The notes under the pieces: generated by a model
Database searches by the model: none
Told to the model about the DNA's origin: nothing
What the model saw: the letters and a program-made list of their open reading frames with translations, nothing else
Shown here: piece by piece, positions 48,053 through 57,957 of the stretch
Numbering within the stretch: the first letter of the stretch is position 1
Layout: each line of letters opens with the position of its first letter
From: Plumapathes pennacea
Taxonomy: Eukaryota > Cnidaria > Anthozoa > Antipatharia > Myriopathidae
Length of the DNA: 64,000 bases
Assembly: GCA_964036295.1 (NCBI GenBank)
Contig: OZ038462.1
Span: forward strand, 11,270,440-11,334,439
Direction: 5' to 3'
Program-made: the position numbers and the translations under genes

Positions 48053-51000
48053 TTATTATTATTATCGCAACTAGCAACTAGCATGAAACCTTTGCTGCGC
48101 CGTTCATGTTCAGTGATTGCTCACGGCTGATCTTCTTCAACTGAATGATTTGCCTTCTCCTTCCTTGTTGAAGCAGTCAACTTCAAACAACCCACTGATG
48201 TAATTGTGACTCCCAAATATGCTGTACTTAGGGACAGTGCTTAAACCGAGTCGCTTTCCACGACGCTGACAAGAAACTTGTGCCGCGGCCGTTCTTCGAC
48301 ATACATTTTCCCTCTCCAAACTGTTGAAGTGCTTTTTGATTAGGTCACCTTTACCGATTCACGGTGAACTGCTTTGATCATACTGTACTTGCCGGTGTCT
48401 TTCACTTAAGCCAACTTTTATCTCGAAGTTGGGCAATGGTGACTCCATTCTCGCATATATATATATAGAGGATATTACTCATTTAAGGGACTCATTTTCC
48501 ATAAAAATTACGTTAGACTCCGCATTTTTAATACTCCGCATTTTCCACACTCCGCGTTTTCCATCCAACCCAACGCTACGGTTCAAAAGTGCTAAAAAGC
48601 TTTCGATCAATCGAACTGTAAAATCCAGGTGAAGTCCGCAGTTCGGTCTTAATTCTCAAGAACATGCGCCTTGAGAAGCAAAGGACTCCAAACGTGAAAT
48701 TTTGCGACTCTCAACCTCTGTTTCGAACATTGAGTATTCTCGGTCGCAAACTGGCCGCCATTTTGTTTGCAAGGCCTGCGCCAGTGTTATGCACTGGTCA
48801 GCGGAGCCCGTTTCCGCCGGAAGTTTACATCCATGGAACGAGCGAGCGAAAGTTCCCACAATAACTCGTTCATTGCTTCGCATTCACGAGTTAAAAATGA
48901 GCAGATTTGCATGGGAAAAGTTGCTGGCTGTCATGACGTATTCTAACTAGCAACTTTCCAAAATACAATCTCCATTACGGTATATCAGTATAAAATTGAA
49001 GTGTTGGCATATTTCATGCTTTAATTCTATGGACCTGAATTTTGCATGCCTACTGTGATCAGACCCTGCAGAGCCTTTATTTGAGCAGTGCAGCTGACCT
49101 TGACAGAGAAAATGTTTCCCATGTGTCCAGTGTTGATGGTCACTTTCTTCCTGTACTTGAAAGGTTCCCAAATGATGATGGTAAGATCATCTGATCCTGA
49201 AGCCAGAAGACTGAGAAACAAATAGCACCAACATAAATCAGCCAGACACCTGGGGCAGGGTTTCAACAACAGGGCTTCTTTAACAATACTGGTTAGGGCA
49301 CATGACCCAAAATGAACTATATGTTAAATGATAATTAGTTTTTGAGTACCACAAATAGAAATAGCATAAAAAATATATATGTAGACCTTGCACTCCAGCA
49401 ACTTTTCCCACATGAATCTTCTTTCTGAACTTTAAAAGACTGCCAAATTTGATGTTTTAATGCCATGGACCTGAAATTTTGCAAATCTATGGTACATACT
49501 GTATCTCTTATAGTATATTTTCAGTTACGGTTCTCAGAAACAAATTCTCATTATTGGGTCACATGACCTATTGTTGAAGAAAGCCTATTAATTACAGGGA
49601 CAGAACTATAAAATCCTGGTTGTAAGCCATGGGCACATGCAGGAACCAACTTTTGTTAGCAGCTAACCAGTGTCAGCTTTATAGTAAATAGTTACAAAAC
49701 AATAGTGGGTTACTGTTGTTTCATTCCTGTACGCCCGCACTGGCAGGCTACAGATAGAAAATTGTCAAATTATACAATCATGCACTGCTTATATAATTAA
49801 ATGGTGTCTTACTTTCCAGTCCCATTCCACTCCAAGCAGTTGACACAGCCTGAGTGACCCTGAAAAAAGAAAGACTCAAATAATCAAGATTGATGTTCAT
49901 CACCAATTCTCCTAACCATCCAAGAAGAAAATATATGAGTGACATAGTAAGAGTTGATAGTATCAGAAAAGATTATCAATTAATAGCCTGCGAGGTCATC
50001 TTCATTACAGTACATAGAGTATATTATACGGGGGCATGAAGACATGATTTCTATTTTCGAGTAGTAAAAACATTTTTTTTTTACAAATGAGTGCAGCAAG
50101 AGAGAAAGAGACTGAACTAGAAACTTTAAGCTTACTCTCATATACAAGTACTTATAGCAATGGACATATTTATAAGGTACAGCATGTTTCTCCTCTCCCC
50201 AAATGATCATTTTCAAGCTGATTTTTAATTAGTGGTTTTCTGGCTGAAATGAAGGGGTGGCAAATGGTAAAACCTGAGACTCGCTGAGACCCAATGTTGT
50301 GAAATCCGAGACTGAGACTTCAATTACTCTGAGACTCCGAGATAGAAAGAAACAAAAAAAGAGACTGAGACAAAAAAACATGACTGCCGAGATTCTGAGA
50401 TCAGACCAAAACTTTCCGAGACCCACGATTTTCTGGGTACCATGTTTGGTAAATGGTAAGCACAGTTGGTCTTGTTGCCTGGTGTTGTAGGCATGAATTT
50501 GGTGTTCATGCCAAGACTCTGACAGGGTATGATGGTGCCATGCCATGAATGGATTTAAACACCATGATACACTTTCAATAGTTATGGCACGCCTGCAGGT
50601 TGGGCCAACTTGAGAATGGTGTGCAGCTCTGAAAAATTAACTGACCAGCCCTTGATAATATATGCTGCGCAACAGTAAAGCTTATCCATATAGCATTTGG
50701 AACCTACCCAAAACAGAAGATGAAAAACAAAAACAAAAAGAAATAGGCCAAAGAGATTGGCTAGTTGTTCAATTATTGGGGCAGGATGTAAACAAAATCA
50801 AGACCTTGAGTTTCACTGATTGAGAGGTCAGAACATCGACAACACTTGACCATATGGTTTTAGGTTGGCTGCCCTTTGAACTGCAGATTGACTTCAAGCA
50901 AATGGATGTTTCATAATTTCTGGTTGCCCGGCCCTGAAGTTACCTGCCAATCAAAATGTTTGATTGCTTTGCGGGCCCAGTGGCTCATGGCGGCCATTTT

Positions 51001-53776
51001 CGTATCATATGAAAATGGCGGATTCTCGTGTTTTTCTACGTTTTATCGCGAAATAAATCAGCACAAACTCAGCAAGTGTATTGAATCCACCGAGCCGCAA
51101 CAGTCAGATCAATCAGTCATAACACCTCAGGAAAGTCGAGCTCTGGATGTAAATGTAAACATGGGTGTGCAAAGCACCTACGGTGAGAGGGTCTCTTTAA
51201 TGTCAAGCACTCCAGATCAAGATTTCCCAAGTACATTTGCAAACTAGGCTGCGGTTGACTTTGTTTGTTGACCTGCATGGAGATTAATCTACAAAAATCT
51301 TGATATTGGAGAGTGTGTTCGTTGCATCCTTTCTAGCGTGAAATTGAAGCTCAGTACTCAGTGGATTATAAAATAGAAGTGACAAACAAACCACAAATAT
51401 AATTGGAGAAATGTATGCGAACTGTCAATCTATCCCATGATCAGAATTGAATGGATATTCCTAACTCAGTTCCTCAACAGTGACTGACACACAGACTTGC
51501 GGTGGCGTATCCTAGCCCCCAATCCACACTTTATTACACACTCACGCAAATTATGTTGCACAGGGACAAGTATAAACAGAAACAACAATACAGACTTGCG
51601 GTGGCGGGTATTACAAGTAAGAAATCTGACACTGATGGTATGGAGCTAGAACCACGATGGCAAATATATCCTATCGCCCTATTATATACTCCTTTTCCCG
51701 CCAAAACCCCATTTGCATAACACAAACACTAATCTGCCTAATATATTTCGTCTCTTTGTTAGGAAATCATTTCTCTTTCCACTCCACTGCATTCCATTAC
51801 AAGAGAAATGTCATTAGATTAAAGCTTTATCGTACATACTGACCAGTGAAATGTCCTGTGAAAAAAAAAATCATATCATTCTTGGCATTGTTTCCACAAG
51901 TTGCATTAGAATTTAGAAGTGAATATGCAGTCAATGCCCAACCATATTGAACTTGTTCTTTCAGAAATGTTGTGGATCCAAAGCATGCAGATATTTTGAG
52001 ACTTCAATATGAAACAACTAGAGTGCTGACTTTTACAGTATTACAGAATACCTCACACTGCATTTGTTTTTGCACAATAATTATTATGAGTGCTACAGTT
52101 AGTAATGTGTATGTAAATAACTTACAGCAAATATTGTGAGCTTACAGTATGTGTAGAGATATGAGACATGTTTCTTCTACATGCATGGGAGATCGGCAGA
52201 TCGAGTTTACTGTACACTATTGTTTTGAACCAATTTTTGTGCTACAGGGTGTAACCAATTTCAGATTAAAGCTTATATATTATCATAAAACTTTGACAAT
52301 TTTCGAGTGCAAATAACTGCCAAAACAAGTGCAAAATATGGGAGCATATTGCACTTGTCAAAAAACCGGATTCTTACTATGCCAAAGTTTACTAGCTTAT
52401 GTGATTGATTTTTGCAAGCTTTGCTGGCTAGGAAATGAATCCTGAAGATAGTTTTCATCTATGTCCTTGATGACAGTGAAAAATATATGAACACAAGATT
52501 TTTGCATCGCATTTTGTAATTAGAAATGTTTGGCCTGTATAATTTGTTTGTTTATTGTGTAATAAATAATTTATTACACAAGAAGTTGTGCAATACGGCT
52601 GTATCATCATTACCAGTCAGTTTTATCTGTTCGAGCCTGCAAGGCGAAAAAAGATAACCCACTGGTAGTCACTGGAAAATGAAATGTGATATTAATATCA
52701 GACCTCAAAAACTTATGTTACTTTACAATAATATTATTATGATCAATGTTATAATTTTTTTAAGACCAATGACCATGTAGCTATATTATAGGTGTCAAAT
52801 AAATTGCTATTTGGTATATATGATATTGTTGTACTGTACTGCCATATCTGAGTACCTGGCAAGGGAGTTTATCTATTTATGCCCAATGGCACACTACAGT
52901 ACCTAGAGGGGACAATCCAAGGGGTAAAAGGGAGATCACTAATACAATGATAAACACCCTTCGTGCTTCTTGCATTCTTGAAGTATTGGATTGTCTGTGT
53001 GGGGGAATTACAAGAATCCAATAAAGGAAATAGCATCTATCGAGAGTTTGAACAAACTATAATGTCTTTTACGTTGCGACAGGGCCTTGTAAAACAGTAC
53101 AAACGGTTGAAACGGACAGTTCTGTTTATACAAGAGAAGAAGCTACACAGTATACAGTATATTCAATAACCATACAGCAACAGTAAAAACCCTCAAGTTT
53201 AAATCATACTGTACCATGATTTTTAATTTGCCGTGTCAAAAGACAAGGTAAATTCATTGCAGATACAGTATATCACAGACAATTACGAATTAACTCGCAC
53301 TTTCTGTTTCCAGAAACGCTTCACAAGCGCGATCGCGGCAACATTATTCACAAAGATCGAAGATCCAATATAATCTTTCTGCAGTCACGAATTTGAAGGG
53401 TTTTGTAGACGTCAACCAATTTCATAATGCTAGAAGTCCAAATTTTTCGGAGTCAACAATCAAAATAAAGAAACATACTTCACCATGGCCTTTGACAGAT
53501 CGACGCGCTTCGACACGCAATAACGACAAAACACGAAATATGTATAAAGAGATTTAACTTATCTTACCTCAAGGTCTTTCTCTAACCCAAGCCTCTCTAT
53601 AAAGGGTGAATGAACCTGAGTACGTCTTTGAAACCGTCGCGTGCGTGAGGCCTTTAAAAATACACAAAAGTTAATGAATTAAAACATTGAATTTCTTCCG
53701 ATTGAGCTAAAAGCGGAACAAAACGTACCAGAGTTTCTCGTGTCTTCAGAAGAGTGTTAATATTCTTTGCTTCCAT
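42499..53776 (-). CDS. WDTC1: WD and tetratricopeptide repeat protein 1
   Basis: Eight coding exons join in phase: 53729-53776, 53568-53651, 49813-49859, 49099-49210, 46239-46426, 44519-45331, 43462-43694 and 42499-43070, giving 698 residues against 677 in human. N-terminal WD40 blades include GHSGCVNCLEWN and LLASGSDD, then a blade with SASEDGTVR. A TPR segment (ALELKARGNDAF; ILYANRAAAF; AHFRQARCLYEL) is followed by C-terminal blades. The most conserved stretch is FCGHCNTTTDIKEANFFG, then NCLQPHPS and NADPIEVMLMNLGY. WDTC1 (fly adipose) is a DDB1-CUL4 substrate receptor type protein linked to fat storage. The 3.7-kb intron 2 and 2.7-kb intron 4 hold repeats. Confidence 0.93.
45513..45698. 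repeat. MITE with GTAAGCGGACACC motif
   Basis: In WDTC1 intron 5. Starts CAGTTGAAGCTCCCGTAAGC and ends with GTCCGCTTACGAG and TTTTGACTG. The left and right halves are inverted relatives (CCGTAAGCGGACAC against GTCCGCTTACG). It is a non-coding pogo-like MITE. Confidence 0.55.
46671..46857. repeat. Foldback element
   Basis: In WDTC1 intron 4. AATAGAACAGTTTTAAGCGT at the left mirrors ACGCTTGAAGCTGTTCTA at the right, and CAGAAATAAAGCAC mirrors GTGCTTTATTTCTG. The centre is GCGAGCCGTGAGGCG. It lies about 120 bp beyond a run of over 20 A (46527-46550). Confidence 0.7.
47346..47514. repeat. Compound 7/14-bp tandem repeat, GCTAGTT and GCTAGTTGCAATTT
   Basis: In WDTC1 intron 4. Alternating 7-bp GCTAGTT and 14-bp GCTAGTTGCAATTT units, changing to GCTAGTTGCGATTT near the right end, make a higher-order pattern of about 35 bp. 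Single complementary units (GCAACTAGCAACTAGCA) appear at about 48067, with AACTAGCAAC near 48945. Confidence 0.8.
47983..48064. repeat. ATT microsatellite
   Basis: About 26 ATT copies with one interruption, in WDTC1 intron 4, next to the inverted GCAACTAG units. Confidence 0.9.
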
Positions 53777-55190
53777 TTTTCCGCCCGGAAGCTACTCTTT
53801 GTGCTAATGCAAAAGACTCGCTCGGGACATAACTCTACATCCTGTCGGTTTTACTCTCAAACGCTCTCTCTGCCTCTCTCTCTCTCTCTCTCTCTCTCCC
53901 GCGATGCAAAAGTCACTACCACGGTGAACACCAGAAAAGGCCCAAAGTCGTTGGCTCCTATAATTGACAAGCCATGATTGGATATGTAGCTAAACTGGAG
54001 GGTTTTCTGCCTTTTTACATCGTTTCACTGAAGTAAACAGAGCTGAGAGAGGAATTTTCGCATCGAGAAGGCGGCTAAGTGACCGTGCGACGCCAGGTTA
54101 CTTAATAGTGTTGCATTGTGGGAAATAACACATAAGGCATGCGTCAAGTGATTCAGTCATTCATTGAATGGTACAAAACGGTTGGACTTTTTTTTTCTTT
54201 TTTTTAAACAATCAACTGTACATAATTACGATACAAGAAATGTTAAGTATTTCTTCGTGTTCCTTTTCGTACGCCTATTTGAGGATTTACGGTGTGTATT
54301 TTTACTTACTCATATTTTACGGAAGATCTGCACTATAGAGTAAATCAGTGATCCGGCAAGTCACCCAAATTAGGCGAAAACTGCCCTGCCTTACCAAAAG
54401 GTTTTCACGGAAACATTGTCATTGTTTTGCTTTGTTTTGTTTTTTGTTTTTTTTTGTTTTTTTGTTTTTTTTTTTTTCATTCTATGGGAGTTTCTGCCCA
54501 AATTCAGTGCCCTGTTTTGATTTTCTGATTTATTCTGTGAGAAATTGGCTTGAACGCAATTTTTTTTATATAAAAAATAGCACCATGTCGCGACCAGTCA
54601 TAACTGGCAACTCAAGCGGTCATGCAAGCTTCAAGTGAGACATAAGCTTTGTGGAGTTTACTTGTATTGAACGCGCGCCATCATAGTTTTAGTTACCCCG
54701 CGCATGTCACGGACGTTTCCTGATATCAAAGTATAACAATACAACGAAAACTCTTGGGAGGGCCGTTCCATCTAGCGAGTTCAACACGTGTAACATGTCG
54801 CACTTATTATGTCAAGATGCCGTCTCAAGGTGAGTCAAAATATGAGTTGTAAACTGTATTCATATCATGATTGGTTACCAATTCAAAAGGATGCTGGGTT
54901 GATATTGGCATGGTGGAATTGAATTCAATATATATTGAGACAGCGAAGTGTTATTATAAGAGTTTTTAATGAAGATATATATATGTATGATCTCTTACAT
55001 GCAACAACCATTGGTTGTTTTGAATTCCATTTTGCAATTGTCAACGAGTCCCGTAAGCGCTTGTTTACTGAGAAACTTCCCCAATGATCCAAATTTCAAA
55101 TTTGGTCCACACTAAGCAACTGAGCATAGCTTTGGCAATGTCGTCAATCTTACAATTTTTGTATTTTCGGACAGCACCATCCTTGATTCC
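53777..55190. other. Spacer upstream of WDTC1; no gene recognised
   Basis: Begins with the WDTC1 promoter side, including a CT microsatellite at 53873-53899. It holds T-rich runs (54190-54210, 54430-54480). A small plus-strand frame at 54795-54830 starts MSHLLCQD and meets a good donor (TCAAG|GTGAGT), but no convincing next exon was proven. Confidence 0.4.
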
Positions 55191-56486
55191 TCACTGACGG
55201 CTTTTCGTCCTTGTTTCCGTCTCTGACGGCCGCGCCGCGTGGTAACTGTTCGCTGGATGATCGCCCATTGCTCCTGTTGGCTCATCCGCGTCTATTGCTA
55301 GTTCGTCTTCGTTTGATAACCATTTTGCATTAAAATCTTTGCGAAGTTTCTCTCTTTTACACAGATATCGACTATAATGCTGATCTTCCACGTGATACAA
55401 GGTGTGGCCATCGTCCTCACGCAGCCTTTTATCATTATTTACAGTCATACTCGTTCGAATCGTACTGATCACTTCTGAACTGTTGAGACAAGATAACTGT
55501 TGAGAAATACTTTGTAAAATCTCGGGGGTGAGGGGGAGGTGGACTATACGGGGAGGCTCCAGCCTAAAGAGGTATCTTTATGTGGAGGTATATGAAAGGG
55601 GTGCCCTTTTTAATAGGCTAGAGCTATATGAAAAAATAAATATAAATGCTACTGTTTTGCTTCAACACATCTCGTAAAAGGCTTGATGTTCCGTTTTTTC
55701 CCCAAGTTACTCTAAGAGTACAGAAAAGGGATAAAGTGTTTGTACTGCAGGTGTATGAAAAGGTACCATTTTTGGAAAGGTATATGAGGTATGTAAAGGT
55801 ATATATATACTGGGTACCATTGTTTATAACACACATGTGAAAGGGGTACCTCTTCTTTAAAAATTAATGGTATATGAAATGGTAAGGGTTTGGACCTCGG
55901 GGCGGAGCCTCCCCATACAAAAACTTTACTGAGTACACCAACTCCCCCCCCCCACCCCCCTGTGTAAAATAGTTTGTTACTTGTGTATGCGCTAAAAATA
56001 AAAGTCAAAAATCAAACGATCAGAAAATACTCGAGATCATTTGTTAACTAACCTGCCTGAATCGGCACAATTGCTGCCCAAGTCTTCCATGTCTTTGTCG
56101 TGCGGAGCCAAGCCATCCATTAATATACTCAACATATCACAGGTGGAATTGTAAAGGCGGAGGTCCTTTTTCTTCGGAGAAAGTTTGCTGAGGTCGTTCC
56201 TGACGAGGGAGAGTTTTAAATAAAGCGCTTCCTGTTCGTTTCGGACGGGTATGGGCTGCTCACCCAAATATTTGCTCATCATATCCTGTATGGATTGGAG
56301 CGGGTGCTTGTTCAAGACGACAGACATGATGGACAGCTTTTTACAGTTGAAGTATGAAGCGAGTTTACACAGTTTTGCAAATATAAATAGTTCTTTTATT
56401 ACATGTGATTCTTTGTTAGATTGAAAATATGACAGAAGATTGTCAAAAGCTTGTCTGAAGAAAAAGAATATGACAAGAGATGACAT
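55191..56486 (-). CDS. Unrecognised two-exon protein or 3' part of the CNBD gene
   Basis: Exon 56053-56454 (or from an ATG at 56486 inside the tandem repeat) joins 55191-55479 in phase 2: donor GGCAG|GTTAGT, acceptor CAACAG|TTCAG. The product is about 230 residues. The first part looks helical (LLSYFQSNKESHVIKELFIF; RNEQEALYLKLSLVRNDLSK). The second is acidic and charged and ends in TETRTKSRQ. I do not recognise a domain. The acceptor at 56454 needs two bases from an upstream exon, so it may be the tail of the cyclic-nucleotide-binding gene that lies upstream on the same strand. The exon linking them was not found. The start of its second exon recurs inverted at 57225-57290. Confidence 0.55.
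55431..55493 (-). repeat. Exon-start segment, inverted copy A
   Basis: Splice acceptor plus exon start encoding SSEVISTIRTSMTVN on the minus strand. It matches 57225-57290 on the plus strand at about 55 of 60 positions by eye, including the TCTCAACAG acceptor. Confidence 0.8.
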
Positions 56487-57120
56487 TTTTTCGCTGTGAT
56501 TTAATTAAACCTGTCAAACAGCACGCGTCAGATGTGTTTTTGTGTATATTTAGATTTGAGAGATGACATTTCTTTTGTGATTTGAGCCTGTCAAATTTAA
56601 CAATAGCGCGCGTCAGATGTGTTTTTGTGTGAATATTTAGATTTGAGAGATGACATTTCTTTTATGTGATTTGAGCCTGTCAAACTTAACAATAGCGCGC
56701 GTCAGATGTGTTTTTGTGTGAATATTTAGATTTGAGAGATGACATTTCTTTTATGTGATTTGAGCCTGTCAAACTTAACAACAGCGCGCGTCAGATCTGT
56801 TTTTGTGTGTATATTTAGATTTGAGAGATGACATTTTTAAATGTGATTTGAGCCTGTCAAACTTAACAATAGCGCGCGTCAGATCTGTTTTTGTGTGTAT
56901 ATTTAGATTTGAGAGATGACATTTTTTAATGTGATTTGAGCCTGTCAAACTTAACAATAGCGCGCGTCAGATGTGTTTTTGTGTGTATTTAGATTTGAGA
57001 GATGACATTTTTTATGTGATTTGAGCCTGTCAAACTTAACAGTAGCGCGTGTCGGATGTGTTTGTGCATATTTAGATTCGAGATATGACACTTTTTTAAT
57101 GTGATTTGAACCTGTCAAAA
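56470..57120. repeat. Minisatellite, unit about 88 bp, seven to eight copies
   Basis: The marker TAGATTTGAGAGATGACA starts at 56551, 56638, 56727, 56816, 56904, 56990 and, diverged, 57073. Spacings are therefore 87, 89, 89, 88, 86 and 83 bp. Each unit also has TGATTTGAGCCTGTCAAAC and GCGCGCGTCAGAT. A further degenerate copy at 56470-56530 abuts the exon acceptor at 56454. Confidence 0.9.
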
Positions 57121-57224
57121 ACTCTTGCGCGCTACAATAGGAGGCGGCCTCCCTCGTTCACGGATAATAAAACCTGAGCAGGTTGCGTACACACGATACA
57201 AAATACTTAACAAGTCGGCTTTCT

Positions 57225-57290
57225 CTTGTCTCAACAGTTCAGTTCAGAAGCGATCAGCACGATTCGAACGAGTATGACTGTAAATGATGA
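57225..57290 (+). repeat. Exon-start segment, inverted copy B
   Basis: Plus-strand partner of 55431-55493: acceptor TCTCAACAG then a 5-bp TTCAG duplication and the frame SSEAISTIRTSMTVN. Similarity stops about two codons later, so only the intron end and exon start were copied or retained. Confidence 0.8.
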
Positions 57291-57365
57291 CTCTTACATC
57301 ACGAGGAAGATCAACACATTAGTTGAAACTAAAAACTCAAGAACTATCCTACAGGTCTCTCCCCT

Positions 57366-57560
57366 AAATACAGGCCTCTCCCCCAGCCTTTTCTGTGATT
57401 GCCCGTCAAAGCTCAATACTTGGGAAGGCATTTTCGCCTTCGGTGACTGCGCTCTCTGGGAAGAGAGCCACGACGCACAGGTCAGCGGCCTTCACCCAGC
57501 CACGCTCAGGCATCTCTGTCGTTTTCCCTACATTTCACAAATACAAACAGGAGGGAAAGT
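57366..57560 (+). pseudogene. Back half of a cyclic-nucleotide-binding domain, opposite orientation to its neighbours
   Basis: The plus frame contains WEGIFAFGDCALWEESHDAQ and then VSGLHPATLRHLCRF. This follows the phosphate-binding-cassette pattern G-x(3)-FG(E/D)-x-AL followed by A-x-V and x-L-x-P-x-T-L-x-x-L-x-R of CNB domains; the Arg expected in the cassette is not obvious. On the other strand, exons 59180-59294 and 57958-58050 give the front half of a CNB domain that lacks precisely this part. A donor-like CAG|GTCAGC lies at about 57481, and the frame then enters a purine-rich run. It could be a relocated exon of the minus-strand gene or an unrelated chance match. Confidence 0.4.
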
Positions 57561-57830
57561 AAGATACGCAGGAAGGGAGAACAGAAGAAAAGTTAGAGGA
57601 AGTAAAGATGAAGAGCAAGAAGAAAGGGAAGAAAAAATAAAGATAGAAAGAAGGAAGGATGATAGAAAAGAAACAAGGAAGAAAAAAAATAAAGATGGAA
57701 ACAAAGAAGGAAGAAGGAAAGGAAAAAGGGAAGGAAAGAAAAAAAGAAGGCAGGAAAATAAAGAAAGGGGGAAAAAAACAGAAAAGATGGGGGCGAGTGA
57801 ATGAATGAAAGTAAAGAAGGAAGGAAACAA
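57555..57830 (+). repeat. Polypurine tract
   Basis: About 275 bp almost entirely A and G on the plus strand, made of irregular GAAAGGAAGAAAG-type units. Its long frames are low-complexity Lys/Glu/Arg and should not be read as protein. Confidence 0.85.
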
Positions 57831-57957
57831 TAGTTTAGTATGTTAATAGCCGACTAGCAAGTATAATATGTCGCTTACTAACTGTCAGGATGGAGTACAG
57901 TACATAACATTATTATAATGAACACAAAATATTTTAGGTTCCCGCGGATTAACTCAC

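Noticed and set aside
48137-48319. 60-residue minus-strand ORF in WDTC1 intron 4
   Set aside because: No splice sites, no family resemblance, surrounded by repeats.
50876-51247. 123-residue plus-strand ORF in WDTC1 intron 2
   Set aside because: A second frame looks equally plausible and neither shows a domain; probably repeat-derived.
54795-54830. Plus-strand first exon MSHLLCQD feeding the exon start at 57225
   Set aside because: Phase fits, but a 2.4-kb intron across the array with no further support is too weak to call.
57600-57804. Lys/Glu/Arg-rich continuation of the plus-strand frame
   Set aside because: Purely the translation of the polypurine tract, not a protein domain.
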